Source: Paraburkholderia fungorum (lineage in GTDB: Bacteria; Pseudomonadota; Gammaproteobacteria; Burkholderiales; Burkholderiaceae). From it: a stretch of DNA of 64,000 bases. The stretch spans positions 186,001-250,000 of the forward strand of contig NZ_MCAS01000034.1 in the NCBI RefSeq assembly GCF_003610895.1, in the 5' to 3' direction. Below are positions 43,066 to 51,630 of this stretch, piece by piece (position 1 is the stretch's first letter; every line of letters starts with the position of its first letter). The notes below the pieces were generated by a model that saw only the letters and a list, made by a program, of their open reading frames with translations, was not told the DNA's origin and did not search any database. A program made the position numbers and the translations under genes.

Positions 43066-44622
43066 TCAGGCGAACGCGCTGCGCGGCTCAGGCGGTGCGA
43101 ATGCGTAGCCGGCGCCCTCGAGCAGCGCGGCAACGCGCAGCGAACGCAAGTCGTGGTAAAGCGGGGCAACGATCTGAACGCCGATGGGCAGCCCGCCGGC
43201 GGTGGTCCCTGCCGGCACGACGGTCGACGGTAATCCGCACAGGCCGGAGTGACCCGCCCAGAACAATTGCGTCGTCATTGGCTGAGCCCGGCCGTTGACA
43301 TTCAAGGTGCGCTGCCAGGGCGCGCCGGCCTCGTCGAGCGGAAACGCGGCGGTGGCGGCAACCGGGCAAAGCAGGACATCGATATCGGCGAACAATTGGC
43401 GCCATGCTTCACAGAACGTTTCACGCAGTGCTTGCAGGCTTAACCATTCGCGGTGACGCAACACGGTGCCGACGTATTGCAGTCCTGCATAACTCGGGTC
43501 GTCGGCCGCAACCGTTTCGCTGGCAGCGAGTGCGGTGGTGAAAGCTCCGTCGTCCAGATAATGCGACGTCGAGGCACGCAGAAGCAGGATATAGGTACGC
43601 AGCAACTGGGCCGCGTCCAGCGCCGGGCGCGCGTCCCAGACCACAGTAGCGCTGGCATGCTTCAGTTGCTTGCCCAACTCGACGATGCATCGCTCGACCG
43701 GCTCGTCGACTTCGGCGAGCGGGTGATTGGCGAGCACGCCAAAGCGGAACGCGCGCAACTCGGCCTGCTCGCAGACAGGCAGCGCGAGCCGAATGGCGCT
43801 AGCCGCTGCACTCGTTGGGCCTGCGATCGTGTTCAGCACGAGTTCGAGATCCCGCGCCGAACGTGCGAGAGGGCCGGCCACGTTGATGTCGGGCACGGCC
43901 ATGCCGCCGCCAAAACCATGCCCTTTCAGCGAAACGATGCCGTGCGTGCTCTTGTGAGAGAAGATTCCGCAGAAATGGGCCGGATTTCTGATCGACGATC
44001 CGACGTCGGAGCCGACATCGAAGAATGACATGCCGGCACACACGGCTGCCGCGCTGCCGCCGGAAGACCCGCCTGGTGTCCTGGAGGGATCGCGGGGATT
44101 GCGCGTCGTTCCGTACACGTCGTTATAGGTCTGCCAGTCACGCAGGTAAATCGGGACGTTGGTCTTACCGAGCAGCACTGCGCCGGCATCGAGCAGGCGC
44201 TTGACCACGTCGGAATGGGTGCCCGGCACGTTGCCGCGATGGGCAGGATCGCCGAGTGTGGTGGGCCATCCGCTGACGTCGAACGATTCTTTGATCGTGA
44301 AGGGGATACCGTGCAGCGGACTGCGCAATTGTCCGGCGCGGCGTTCACAATCGCGATCCCGGGCTGCGGCGTAGCTGGCGTCGAAGTCGGACACGACGAT
44401 TGCGTTCAGGCGCGCATTGTCGGCCTGGAAGGCTGCTTCACACGAGGCGACCAGTGCTACTGCATCCACCTCGTCGTTGGCCATCGCTTCGGCCGCCTGG
44501 CAAAGCGTCGCGTAGCGGTAAGGGGCGGTGTTGCCCCGCGGCGCCGGATCTGGTGCGGGCGGCGGGGAGCAGGCTGAGGGGGCGCCGATGGCGCAATCCG
44601 GCTGCGAGAACGTGAGAGTCAT
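43066..44622 (-). CDS. Amidase signature-family hydrolase
   Basis: 518-residue amidase hydrolysing a carboxamide (or releasing an acyl group from an amine). The Ser-cisSer-Lys triad is visible: Lys in GIPFTIKES, cis-Ser in PGGSSGGSAAA and the nucleophile Ser in GSDVGSSIRNPA. The natural amide is unknown. The first 45 residues are Pro/Ala-rich and not conserved-looking. The ATG at 44622 is chosen because the upstream extension runs into the GntR-like operator at 44651-44664. It is probably the entry step of the catabolic island; a glutamyl-tRNA amidotransferase role is unlikely without gatB/gatC. Confidence 0.88.
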   Translation of the reverse strand: MTLTFSQPDCAIGAPSACSPPPAPDPAPRGNTAPYRYATLCQAAEAMANDEVDAVALVASCEAAFQADNARLNAIVVSDFDASYAAARDRDCERRAGQLRSPLHGIPFTIKESFDVSGWPTTLGDPAHRGNVPGTHSDVVKRLLDAGAVLLGKTNVPIYLRDWQTYNDVYGTTRNPRDPSRTPGGSSGGSAAAVCAGMSFFDVGSDVGSSIRNPAHFCGIFSHKSTHGIVSLKGHGFGGGMAVPDINVAGPLARSARDLELVLNTIAGPTSAAASAIRLALPVCEQAELRAFRFGVLANHPLAEVDEPVERCIVELGKQLKHASATVVWDARPALDAAQLLRTYILLLRASTSHYLDDGAFTTALAASETVAADDPSYAGLQYVGTVLRHREWLSLQALRETFCEAWRQLFADIDVLLCPVAATAAFPLDEAGAPWQRTLNVNGRAQPMTTQLFWAGHSGLCGLPSTVVPAGTTAGGLPIGVQIVAPLYHDLRSLRVAALLEGAGYAFAPPEPRSAFA

Positions 44623-44650
44623 GGGGCTCGCTGACAAAAATTTGGCATTA

Positions 44651-44664
44651 GTATTCTGTATACC
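44651..44664. promoter_or_regulatory. GntR-regulon site 1 (amidase-MFS promoter)
   Basis: GTATTCTGTATACC, 12 of 14 matches to the site at 48643-48656 read on the other strand (GAATACTGTATACC). It lies 28 bp upstream of the amidase start. Confidence 0.55.
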
Positions 44665-44765
44665 GTCAATCGCCAAATTTAGTCTGTCAAGTCCCTGTCA
44701 GCCAGAAATGAAAGGAAAGTGTGCGCGACACCGTGCGCCGCGCGCATGAACAAAGAATGGGACGC

Positions 44766-45461
44766 TTAGCGCGCGTTCCTGTCGAGATAGTGCTGGGCGG
44801 CGCGCATGACATGCCGCTCCGCGAGCAATGCCGACAGCGTCGCGTCGCCAAACTGGACTGCGCGCAGGATCGCGGCATGTTCATCCCACGTCAGCCGGAC
44901 CTCTTCGTCGCTCGGTTTGATGAACAGGACGCGGGTGCGGTCGCGCAGCGAACGCATCAGGTCGCCGAGAATCATGTTCGCCCCCGCGGCGTAGAGCAGA
45001 TCGTGAAAGCGCGCGTTCAATTCCAGCAGGCCGGCGGTTTCACCGGCGTCCGCCTTGGCCTTGCCCTCGGTGAGCACCTCTTCGATCTTCTGGATCAGTT
45101 CCGGCGTGCGGTGTTCGGCCGCGAGCCGGGCGTTGAGCCCTTCGAGCGTGGCGCGAATCTGGATCATTTCACGCGCGGCGGATGGTTTGAGCGATGCCAC
45201 GACCGCGCCGTGCCGCGGCCGAACCTCGACAAGTCCTTCGGAGGCCAGCGCGCGTAGCGCTTCACGCACAGGCACGCGCGACACTTCGAGCTCTTCGGCA
45301 AGGCGTCCTTCAACCAGACGCTCGCCAGGTGCATAGGTGCCCGACAGGATTGCTTCGCGCAAGCGTGCCACGACGAGCTGTGACAACTGCTTGTGCATGA
45401 TGGGCGCGCCGGAAGTCTCCTGGGCGCCGGCCACTGCGGACATCTCCGCTTCGGTATTCAT
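44766..45461 (-). CDS. GntR-family transcriptional regulator (FCD subfamily)
   Basis: 231 residues. N-terminal winged helix: LSQLVVARLREAILSGTYAPGERLVEGRLAEELEVSRVPVREALRALASEGLVEVRPRHGAVV, a canonical GntR domain. The C-terminal all-helical FCD domain contains the metal/ligand-binding Asp/His pattern (LNARFHDLLYAAG; HAAILRAVQFGD). The ATG at 45461 follows GGAG. It sits between the amidase-MFS operon and the divergent permease. The 14-bp site found five times in the island is its likely operator, with one copy 67 bp upstream of this gene (autoregulation). Confidence 0.92.
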   Translation of the reverse strand: MNTEAEMSAVAGAQETSGAPIMHKQLSQLVVARLREAILSGTYAPGERLVEGRLAEELEVSRVPVREALRALASEGLVEVRPRHGAVVASLKPSAAREMIQIRATLEGLNARLAAEHRTPELIQKIEEVLTEGKAKADAGETAGLLELNARFHDLLYAAGANMILGDLMRSLRDRTRVLFIKPSDEEVRLTWDEHAAILRAVQFGDATLSALLAERHVMRAAQHYLDRNAR

Positions 45462-45527
45462 AGGGGTCTCCAACGGTCTTGCTGGTGGCGATGTCGTGCC
45501 ACGAATTCTACCTCAGCGTCAACCGGG

Positions 45528-45541
45528 GAATACTGTAGACC
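45528..45541. promoter_or_regulatory. GntR-regulon site 2 (GntR promoter)
   Basis: GAATACTGTAGACC: 13 of 14 identical to the 48643-48656 site. Located between the divergent GntR and permease genes, 67 bp from the GntR start. Confidence 0.6.
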
Positions 45542-45716
45542 TTATACCTTGCTGGTTCTGCGCGCCTTGGCGCACGGGCGATTGAACTAGTCGAGCGAAT
45601 GGGAAAGGCATCTGAGTTTGTTGGTTATTTATGTATACATTGTACTTTTAACGTTGAATTCATGTGATTCATCCGGGTAAACGCTGTTATCTCTGTCGTT
45701 GATCTCGATGAATATA

Positions 45717-45730
45717 GTACATAGTATACC
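45717..45730. promoter_or_regulatory. GntR-regulon site 3 (permease promoter)
   Basis: GTACATAGTATACC, 12 of 14 identical to the 48473 copy, overlapping a partial copy GAATATAGTAC at 45710-45720. A further TATGTATACAT dyad lies near 45630. It is 65 bp upstream of the permease start. Confidence 0.55.
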
Positions 45731-45794
45731 AGCTGTCCCTTCAAACCTTTCAATAATCTGCTCGCACCAGCTGCTCGCGCTATCAGGAGAAGTA

Positions 45795-47345
45795 ATGGAA
45801 TCTCACGTCGTCCTTACCTCGGCGCATTGGGTCTATCTTTGCGGGGTTGTGGCCATCATTGCGACCCTCGTGTTCAGGGCCAATGTCGTCGCGCCCGCCA
45901 TCCTCGCCACCTTTGCCACGGTGCTGGCCTTTTCCGGGCACGTGTCCACCGCGTTAGAAGCGGTGTTCTTCGCGCCGCTCACCGCCGCCCGGGAACTCTT
46001 CAATATTTTCCTCGTGATCTCATTGATGACGGCGCTGCTCAATGCGCTCAAGCGGATCAATGCCGACATCAGAATGGTTCAGCCGTTCAGGGCAGTCATG
46101 GTCAATGGGCACGTCGGCTTCTTCGTGCTTGGTTTCGTCAGCTATATTTTGTCGCTGTTCTTCTGGCCCACGCCCGCAGTGCCGCTGATCGCGGGCATCC
46201 TGCTGCCGGCGGCCATTTACGCGGGTGTGCCGCCGCTTGGCGCGGCGCTGTGCATCGGTATCGCCGGGCTGGGCACGGCACTGTCGTCGGACTATGTGAT
46301 CAAGGTCGCTCCAGGCATCAGCGCGAAGGCTGCCGCGGTTGCAATGCCGGCGGTCGCCGATAAGGCGTTGCTGCTTTCGCTGATCACCGGCGGCGTCGCG
46401 TTTCTGATCGCATACCTCAAGATCCGCAAGCAGATCCAGGCACCTGACGCGCGGCATCTGGAGCGCTGGGAAGCAACCCAGGTCACGGCTAATTCGGTCG
46501 TCGTCGTGACTGCGCCGAGCCGTGCGCGCATTCGGCGCGGCAAGTTGCAACATGCCTCCGTAGGCGAGGGTGGTCAGTCAGGAATCCAGACGACTTCGCG
46601 CATGGGCATGGCGGCGCGCGATTTGCTCACGCCCACCCAGGAGTGGTGGTCGAAATGCTTTGCAATCTTCATTCCGGTCACCTTCCTGGCGATCGTGGCT
46701 TATATGGTGTTGCCGCATGTCATCCCCGGCTTCAAGGGAGCAAGTGGAGCGGCCGCGGCGGCGCTGGTGGGTGGCGTGTCGGCGTTGCTGATGGTGGCTG
46801 TCGCTGCCGCACGCGATTATCGATCGATCTGCCGCAGTACCGCCGAGCACGTCACCGAAGGTTTTGTTTTTTCGTTTCGCGCGATGAGTTCGGTGTTGCC
46901 GATCGCGGGGTTCTTCTTTATTGGCGTCGCAGGGACGGCCGCGCCGATTCTCGGCTTACCGGCTGGCACGGCGGCGCCCGGCCTGCTTGCCGATCTGGTG
47001 AAAGCGGGCGAGGTTTACATCCCGCACAACGCGTTTTTTGTCTCGTACGGGATTCTCCTCGCCGGGATGGTTACGGGTATCGACGGTTCGGGGTTCGCAG
47101 GGCTGCCATTGACGGGCGCGTTGGCAGGTGCGCTGGGCCGTACGGTGGGTTTCGATGTGTCGACGCTGGCGGCGATCGGTCAGATGGGTTCGGTGTGGAC
47201 CGGCAAGACGCTCACTGCGTGGTCCGCGCTTGCCGCGGTGGCGAGTTTTGCGCGGGTACCGGTGTTGCAGGCCGTGCGTCATCTGCTGTTGCCGGTGGTG
47301 GCTGGATTGCTGATTTCAACGCTGGTCGCAATCGTGATCTGGTAG
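45795..47345 (+). CDS. Polytopic membrane transporter of uncertain family
   Basis: 516 residues with roughly 11-13 hydrophobic helices, beginning MESHVVLTSAHWVYLCGVVAIIATLVF. Features suggest an ion-transporter-type permease for carboxylates or amines: a reentrant-like SLFFWPTPAVPLIAGILLPAAIYAGVPP, repeated in the second half as GLPAGTAAPGLLADLV / GIDGSGFAGLPLTGALAGAL, hence probably two inverted halves around a hydrophilic loop (about 225-275). No exact family is recognised. The ATG follows AGGAGAAGT. It is divergent from GntR, with regulon sites between them, and probably brings in the island's substrate or exports a product. Confidence 0.75.
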   Translation: MESHVVLTSAHWVYLCGVVAIIATLVFRANVVAPAILATFATVLAFSGHVSTALEAVFFAPLTAARELFNIFLVISLMTALLNALKRINADIRMVQPFRAVMVNGHVGFFVLGFVSYILSLFFWPTPAVPLIAGILLPAAIYAGVPPLGAALCIGIAGLGTALSSDYVIKVAPGISAKAAAVAMPAVADKALLLSLITGGVAFLIAYLKIRKQIQAPDARHLERWEATQVTANSVVVVTAPSRARIRRGKLQHASVGEGGQSGIQTTSRMGMAARDLLTPTQEWWSKCFAIFIPVTFLAIVAYMVLPHVIPGFKGASGAAAAALVGGVSALLMVAVAAARDYRSICRSTAEHVTEGFVFSFRAMSSVLPIAGFFFIGVAGTAAPILGLPAGTAAPGLLADLVKAGEVYIPHNAFFVSYGILLAGMVTGIDGSGFAGLPLTGALAGALGRTVGFDVSTLAAIGQMGSVWTGKTLTAWSALAAVASFARVPVLQAVRHLLLPVVAGLLISTLVAIVIW

Positions 47346-47433
47346 TGAGCCGGCCGTCAATCGCGCCGCGCGGGCGGTGCCGGAAGTCCTGCGTGCCGGA
47401 GACCGGCGCGCAGGACAATTCATTAAGGAGGTT

Positions 47434-47712
47434 TCACCAGGACACGCTGATATCGCCATTGACGAACGTCTGGCAGGCCATCCGGTAACCATTCTCGATT
47501 TCCGCGTCGCTGAGGTGACGTTTTTCCTTGTCCTTGATGCTGTCGGTGTGCTCGATCCCGCTTTCGATCTTGCATTTGCACGCGCCGCACAGACCGCCGC
47601 CGCATTTAAATGGAATACCGCCTTTTTCGCGTAACGACACGCGCAACAGATTGCTATCGGGCGGTGCGTTGACTGACTTGTTGTCGTTGCTGAGGAAGGT
47701 GATCTGGATCAT
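47434..47712 (-). CDS. [2Fe-2S] ferredoxin (plant type) 1
   Basis: 92-residue electron carrier. Cluster cysteines C37, C42, C45 and C80 (CGGGLCGAC ... MACQTF) give the C-x4-C-x2-C...C pattern of plant/adrenodoxin-like ferredoxins. Third gene of a minus-strand operon with a second ferredoxin and a 97-residue protein, controlled from the promoter near 48473. Likely supplies electrons, through the reductase at 51631, to the HDO enzyme or another oxygenase. Confidence 0.88.
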   Translation of the reverse strand: MIQITFLSNDNKSVNAPPDSNLLRVSLREKGGIPFKCGGGLCGACKCKIESGIEHTDSIKDKEKRHLSDAEIENGYRMACQTFVNGDISVSW

Positions 47713-47761
47713 TAGGAAACCTGTGTTTCGTTTGCCGTACGGAACGTGAGTAGCGGCACTG

Positions 47762-48055
47762 TTACCGCCGAATCAGCTGCGCTTCGGCTTTGCCGTGTCC
47801 CGCGAGATGCTGCAGTGCCTTGACTGCAGCATCTCGCGTCGCGAATTTTTCAAGGAATCTGGTTGGAACAAGATTGACGACGGGCGGCTCGGTTTCGTCA
47901 GTCACCTTGATCTTTGTCTCCGCGCTCAGTGCGGCGATCACGTGGGTCGCGATATGCCGTCCACAGTAGACATAGTCATAGGTGTCGAGCGGCACGATGT
48001 TTTCTACCGCTTCGGTCCGGTATTGGCCTGGTTTGCTGGTCAGGATGACGTACAT
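47762..48055 (-). CDS. Unrecognised 97-residue protein between two ferredoxins
   Basis: 97 residues beginning MYVILTSKPGQYRTEAVENIVPLDTYDYVYCGR. Predicted mixed alpha/beta and soluble, with one cysteine and several histidines (GRHIATHVIAAL; LQHLAGHGKAEAQ). I know no family for it. It is co-oriented and tightly spaced with both ferredoxin genes (23 and 49 bp), which makes a coupling protein, small oxygenase subunit or ferredoxin-like regulatory component possible; none of these is shown by sequence. The frame can extend upstream into the ferredoxin gene but MYVIL is the only well-placed ATG. Confidence 0.65.
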   Translation of the reverse strand: MYVILTSKPGQYRTEAVENIVPLDTYDYVYCGRHIATHVIAALSAETKIKVTDETEPPVVNLVPTRFLEKFATRDAAVKALQHLAGHGKAEAQLIRR

Positions 48056-48078
48056 GCTGGATGCCCTGGTGCATGGGT

Positions 48079-48384
48079 TCATGCTGCTTCGAGATCGCCC
48101 TGCACGAGTTCGATGTCGTGCTCGATCCAGAGTTGGCATGCAAGTCGATAGCCCTGCGTCAGCCGTTCGCCCAACTGCTTCTTCTCCTTCCAGTTGGGTG
48201 GCGGCAGATGTTCCGCGCCTCCAAGCACGAGACAGGCGCACTTCGAACACTTGCCCATTCCGCATTCATAACGCAGATGCGGATAGGGAAATTGTTTGAT
48301 CCCGGCGCGGACGACGAGGTTGGTGTTTTCCTTGACCTCGCCCCGATGAACCTCGCCGTTCCGGTGAAATATGACTATTGGCAT
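48079..48384 (-). CDS. [2Fe-2S] ferredoxin (plant type) 2
   Basis: 101-residue ferredoxin with cysteines C41, C46, C49 and C83 (YECGMGKCSKCACLV ... LACQLW). The insertion PPPNWKEKKQLGERLTQGYR before the last ligand is longer than in ferredoxin 1, so the two are not simple duplicates and may have different partners. First gene of the operon; its start lies 88 bp downstream of a regulon site at 48473-48486. Confidence 0.86.
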   Translation of the reverse strand: MPIVIFHRNGEVHRGEVKENTNLVVRAGIKQFPYPHLRYECGMGKCSKCACLVLGGAEHLPPPNWKEKKQLGERLTQGYRLACQLWIEHDIELVQGDLEAA

Positions 48385-48472
48385 GACGTTCTCTCCGTGA
48401 CTCACTCTGACCGGCGATGCGTTCGATGCACCGAAGACGCTCGCCGGCGTGTCGATTGTAGCTGCATTTTCA

Positions 48473-48486
48473 GAATATAGTATACC
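48473..48486. promoter_or_regulatory. GntR-regulon site 4 (ferredoxin operon promoter)
   Basis: GAATATAGTATACC. With the site at 48643 it brackets the 369-bp intergenic region between the divergent ferredoxin operon and the HDO gene. The sequence between (48487-48642) shows no gene. Confidence 0.6.
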
Positions 48487-48642
48487 AAAACAGCATAGAT
48501 GACACATCTCGGCTAGTGTTGGTAATCGGCCATTGCCTCCCCCGTATCCTCGAAACACCGCTTGTAGTGGGGATCCACAGAGCTTTTCCTGATCGACAGA
48601 CACTCGGTGCAAGCGTCATATTTCACTCTGTCAAAATAAAAC

Positions 48643-48656
48643 GGTATACAGTATTC
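48643..48656. promoter_or_regulatory. GntR-regulon site 5 (HDO operon promoter)
   Basis: GGTATACAGTATTC, reverse complement GAATACTGTATACC, is the best-conserved copy. It lies 97 bp upstream of the HDO start. The consensus of the five copies is GAATAYWGTATACC. Confidence 0.65.
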
Positions 48657-48753
48657 GTAAGTGGCGCTAAACTTGGTTCACAGATTTCCCATGCCCGGCG
48701 GCATCGGAGCCTTTGTCCCCAACCCTTTGTTTCCTATCTGTCAGGAGCTTGAA

Positions 48754-49485
48754 ATGGCTGAATTGATGAACCGTGATGAATTCCGCAGCGCACTCGAGGA
48801 GGCCATCAAAGGCAAGAGTGCAAACAAGGCGCCGTTCAGCATCGCTTGGGCGAGCGGCAAGCTGAGTCGCGCCCATCTCGCGCGATGGGCCGAGAATCAC
48901 TATCACTACGTCGGCCCCTTCGCGGACTACCTGGCCTACATCTACGCGCGCACGCCGGACAATCTCACCGAGGCGAAGGATTTCCTGCTCGCCAACATGT
49001 ACGAAGAGGAGATTGGCGGCGACCGCCATACCGATTTGCTGATCCGCTTTGCCGAGGCGTGCGGCACGACGCGCGAACGCGTGGTCGACCCGGACAACAT
49101 GTCGCCGACCACGCGCGGTTTGCAGGCATGGTGCTATTCCGTGGCCATGCGTGAAGACCCGATCGTCGCGGTGGCGGCACTGGTGGTCGGGCTCGAATCG
49201 CAGGTGCCGTCGATTTATCGCAAGCAGACACCCACGCTGCGAGAGAAGTATCACTTCACCGACGAGGAGGTGGAGTTCTTCGATCTGCACATTGTGTCGG
49301 ACGAGATTCACGGTGAGCGCGGCTACCAGATCGTGCTCGAACAGGCGAATACGCCCGAGTTGCAGCAGCGCTGCCTGAAGATCTGCGAGATCGGTGCGCA
49401 GATGCGTCTGCTCTACACCACCGCGCTCTATTACGACTACGTCGAACAGGACCTCGCGCTGCCGGAACTCGCGCTGGCGAGCTGA
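48754..49485 (+). CDS. Haem-oxygenase-like di-metal oxygenase/oxidase (HDO, CADD/PqqC/TenA-like)
   Basis: 243-residue all-helical protein of the haem-oxygenase-like fold whose members include CADD, UndA, BesC, PqqC and TenA. The metal-ligand pattern of the HDO diiron group is complete: E85 and H92 (EEEIGGDRH), E148 (GLESQVP), H179, D183 and H186 (FFDLHIVSDEIHG). HDO enzymes use O2 for oxidative decarboxylation, C-C cleavage or N-oxygenation of amines and amino acids. TenA and PqqC lack this full set, so a thiamin or PQQ role is unlikely. The ATG has CAGGAG upstream. It heads an operon with an aldehyde dehydrogenase and electron-transfer genes; I propose it is the key catabolic step of the island. 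The substrate is unknown. Confidence 0.85.
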   Translation: MAELMNRDEFRSALEEAIKGKSANKAPFSIAWASGKLSRAHLARWAENHYHYVGPFADYLAYIYARTPDNLTEAKDFLLANMYEEEIGGDRHTDLLIRFAEACGTTRERVVDPDNMSPTTRGLQAWCYSVAMREDPIVAVAALVVGLESQVPSIYRKQTPTLREKYHFTDEEVEFFDLHIVSDEIHGERGYQIVLEQANTPELQQRCLKICEIGAQMRLLYTTALYYDYVEQDLALPELALAS

Positions 49486-49592
49486 ACGTAGTGCGGCGCG
49501 GGCATAAGGCTCCCGTACCGCTTTTCTGTGAGCACCCGTTGCGGTAGTGCGATCGTCTGATCGGCGCCGCAACATCAGTACAGGTATCCGTC

Positions 49593-51053
49593 ATGAGCAA
49601 TCCGGCAACACCCGAGTTCAGGAATCACATCGCGGGCGAATGGACCGCGAGTATCAGCGGCCGCACGTTCGCTAACGTGAATCCTGCCGACACGCGCGAC
49701 ATCGTCGGCCGCTTCCAGGCATCCACGCCCGACGATGCCAACGCGGCGCTCGCCGCGGCTTCGGGCGCTTTTGCAGCCTGGCGGCGCACGCCGGTCGTGC
49801 AGCGCGCGAAGGTTCTGACTGGCGCGGCAGCATGGCTGGAACACCATGCAGACGCGTTCGCAGAAGAACTCACACGCGAGGAGGGCAAGCCGCTCGCGCA
49901 GAGCAAGGACGAGATTCTTCGCTCCGCGCAGGTGCTGCGCTTCTATGCGGTGGAGGGGCAGTCGTTTTCCGGTGAGACCTTCCCGAGCGACGACCCCGAC
50001 ATGACTGTCCATACGCAGCGCGAGCCACTCGGCGTGGTGGCGGTCATTACACCGTGGAATTTCCCGATTTCGATTCCGGCACGCAAGATCGCGCCGGCGC
50101 TGATCGCGGGCAACACCGTAATCTTCAAGCCTTCGTCCGATGCGCCGCTGATCGGCTACCGGCTCACCGAGGCCCTGGTGCAGGCGGGCATCCCCGCTGG
50201 CGTGCTCAACTACATCACGGGGCGCGCAGCGGAGATCGGCGCGGCGTTGACCGAAGCGCCGGTTGTGCGGGCGGTGTCGTTTACCGGTTCCACCGCGGCG
50301 GGCGAACAGATTCACCGCGCGGTGCCGCTCACCACGCGCACCCAGATGGAACTGGGCGGCAAGAACCCGCTCATCGTCATGGACGACGCCGATCTGGACC
50401 GCGCGGTCGATCTGACGATCAAGGGCGGCTTCTCGCTGACGGGCCAGGCCTGTACCGGCACGAGTCGTGTGCTCGTGATGCAGAACGTGCGCGCGGCATT
50501 CACCGACAAGTTGCTGACCAAGGTGAAGCAACTCAGGATCGGCAGTGGCCGCACACCGGGCATGGACATCGGTCCGCTGGCGACGCAGAAGCAGCTCGAC
50601 ACCGTGCTCGCCTACATCGCGTCGGGCAAGGCGGAAGCCACGCATCTATACGGCGGCGAGCGCCTCAGCGGGCCGGAGTATGACCACGGCTATTACGTGA
50701 CACCCGCAATCTTCACGGACGTCACGCAGCAGATGCGCATTTGCCGCGAGGAAATCTTCGGGCCGGTCATCGCGATTGTGACGGTGACCAGCTATGAAGA
50801 CGCGATTGCCAAGGCAAACGACACCGAGTACGGCTTATCCGCGGCGATCGCCACAGCCAATCCGCGCCATATGCACCGTTTCGCCGAAGACATCCAAGCG
50901 GGCACCGTAAAAATCAACCGCCCGACCACGGGCAATGCGATCAACGCGCCATTCGGTGGCCTGAAGCGTTCGAGCACGTCGACGTTTCGGGAATCGGGTC
51001 GCGGGGGGCTGGAGTTTTATACGCAGATCAAGACGGTGTATCGGGGCATCTGA
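49593..51053 (+). CDS. NAD(P)-dependent aldehyde dehydrogenase
   Basis: 486-residue aldehyde dehydrogenase, closest by eye to the semialdehyde dehydrogenases (succinate or alpha-ketoglutarate semialdehyde). Nucleotide and catalytic motifs: ITPWNFPISIPARKIAPALIAGNTVIFKPSS (Asn), MELGGKNPLIVMDDAD (general base Glu) and LTGQACTGTSRVLV (catalytic Cys). Oxidises an aldehyde formed in the pathway to the acid. Located 107 bp after the HDO gene and 33 bp before the GlcG-like gene in one transcription unit. The cofactor preference cannot be read directly. Confidence 0.9.
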   Translation: MSNPATPEFRNHIAGEWTASISGRTFANVNPADTRDIVGRFQASTPDDANAALAAASGAFAAWRRTPVVQRAKVLTGAAAWLEHHADAFAEELTREEGKPLAQSKDEILRSAQVLRFYAVEGQSFSGETFPSDDPDMTVHTQREPLGVVAVITPWNFPISIPARKIAPALIAGNTVIFKPSSDAPLIGYRLTEALVQAGIPAGVLNYITGRAAEIGAALTEAPVVRAVSFTGSTAAGEQIHRAVPLTTRTQMELGGKNPLIVMDDADLDRAVDLTIKGGFSLTGQACTGTSRVLVMQNVRAAFTDKLLTKVKQLRIGSGRTPGMDIGPLATQKQLDTVLAYIASGKAEATHLYGGERLSGPEYDHGYYVTPAIFTDVTQQMRICREEIFGPVIAIVTVTSYEDAIAKANDTEYGLSAAIATANPRHMHRFAEDIQAGTVKINRPTTGNAINAPFGGLKRSSTSTFRESGRGGLEFYTQIKTVYRGI

Positions 51054-51086
51054 CCGATACCGTTTCGTTATACAGAGGACAGCACA

Positions 51087-51566
51087 ATGAAACAGGTATT
51101 TCGACTGGAACTGGCCGAGGCACGCGAGATGATTCGCGCCGCGATCGCTCGGGCGCAGCAGATCAATGTACTCGAATCGATTTGTGTCGTCGACGAGGGC
51201 GGTTATCCACTGGTGCTCGAGCGGATGGACGGGGCCCGAATCACCGGGCCGCAGATCGCCTGGAACAAGGCGTTCACGGCCGCTGGTCATAAACGCTCCA
51301 CGCATCTTTTCACCACGCCGCCCAACGGCCCGGCATTGCCGGGTAACGAAGCATTCGGCATCCAGTGGAGTTTCGAAGGCAAATTTGCCGCGTTTGTCGG
51401 CGGTTTTCCGGTCGTGGTCGACGGTCAGGTGATCGGCGGCATCGGCCTCAGCGGCGGCAACGGTGAGCAGGACACCCAGTGCGGTGTCGCCGCATTGCAG
51501 GCGCTGCACGAACTGCTTTCGGCGCAGGGCCATAGCGTGCTGGTGGAAGCCGACATCAAGAAGTGA
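51087..51566 (+). CDS. GlcG/HbpS-like protein
   Basis: 159 residues of the GlcG/HbpS domain family: LELAEAREMIRAAIARAQQINVLESICVVDEGGYPLVLERMDGARI and a C-terminal GGFPVVVDGQVIGGIGLSGG. No signal peptide is present, so it is cytoplasmic, unlike the secreted haem-binding HbpS. Members of unknown biochemical function are frequent in catabolic operons. Here it lies between the aldehyde dehydrogenase and the reductase genes of the HDO operon; an auxiliary or ring-opening role is possible but unproven. Confidence 0.85.
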   Translation: MKQVFRLELAEAREMIRAAIARAQQINVLESICVVDEGGYPLVLERMDGARITGPQIAWNKAFTAAGHKRSTHLFTTPPNGPALPGNEAFGIQWSFEGKFAAFVGGFPVVVDGQVIGGIGLSGGNGEQDTQCGVAALQALHELLSAQGHSVLVEADIKK

Positions 51567-51630
51567 CCGGCGGCCGTCGGAATGAGCCGACGGCCAGCCG
51601 TCCGGATGGTCTCGTCATGAGGTAGCGTTC

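Noticed and set aside
48754..49485. TenA (thiaminase II) or PqqC annotation for the haem-oxygenase-like protein
   Set aside because: The full E-H-E-H-D-H ligand set of the HDO diiron group is present and no thiamin or PQQ genes are nearby; the fold relationship remains.
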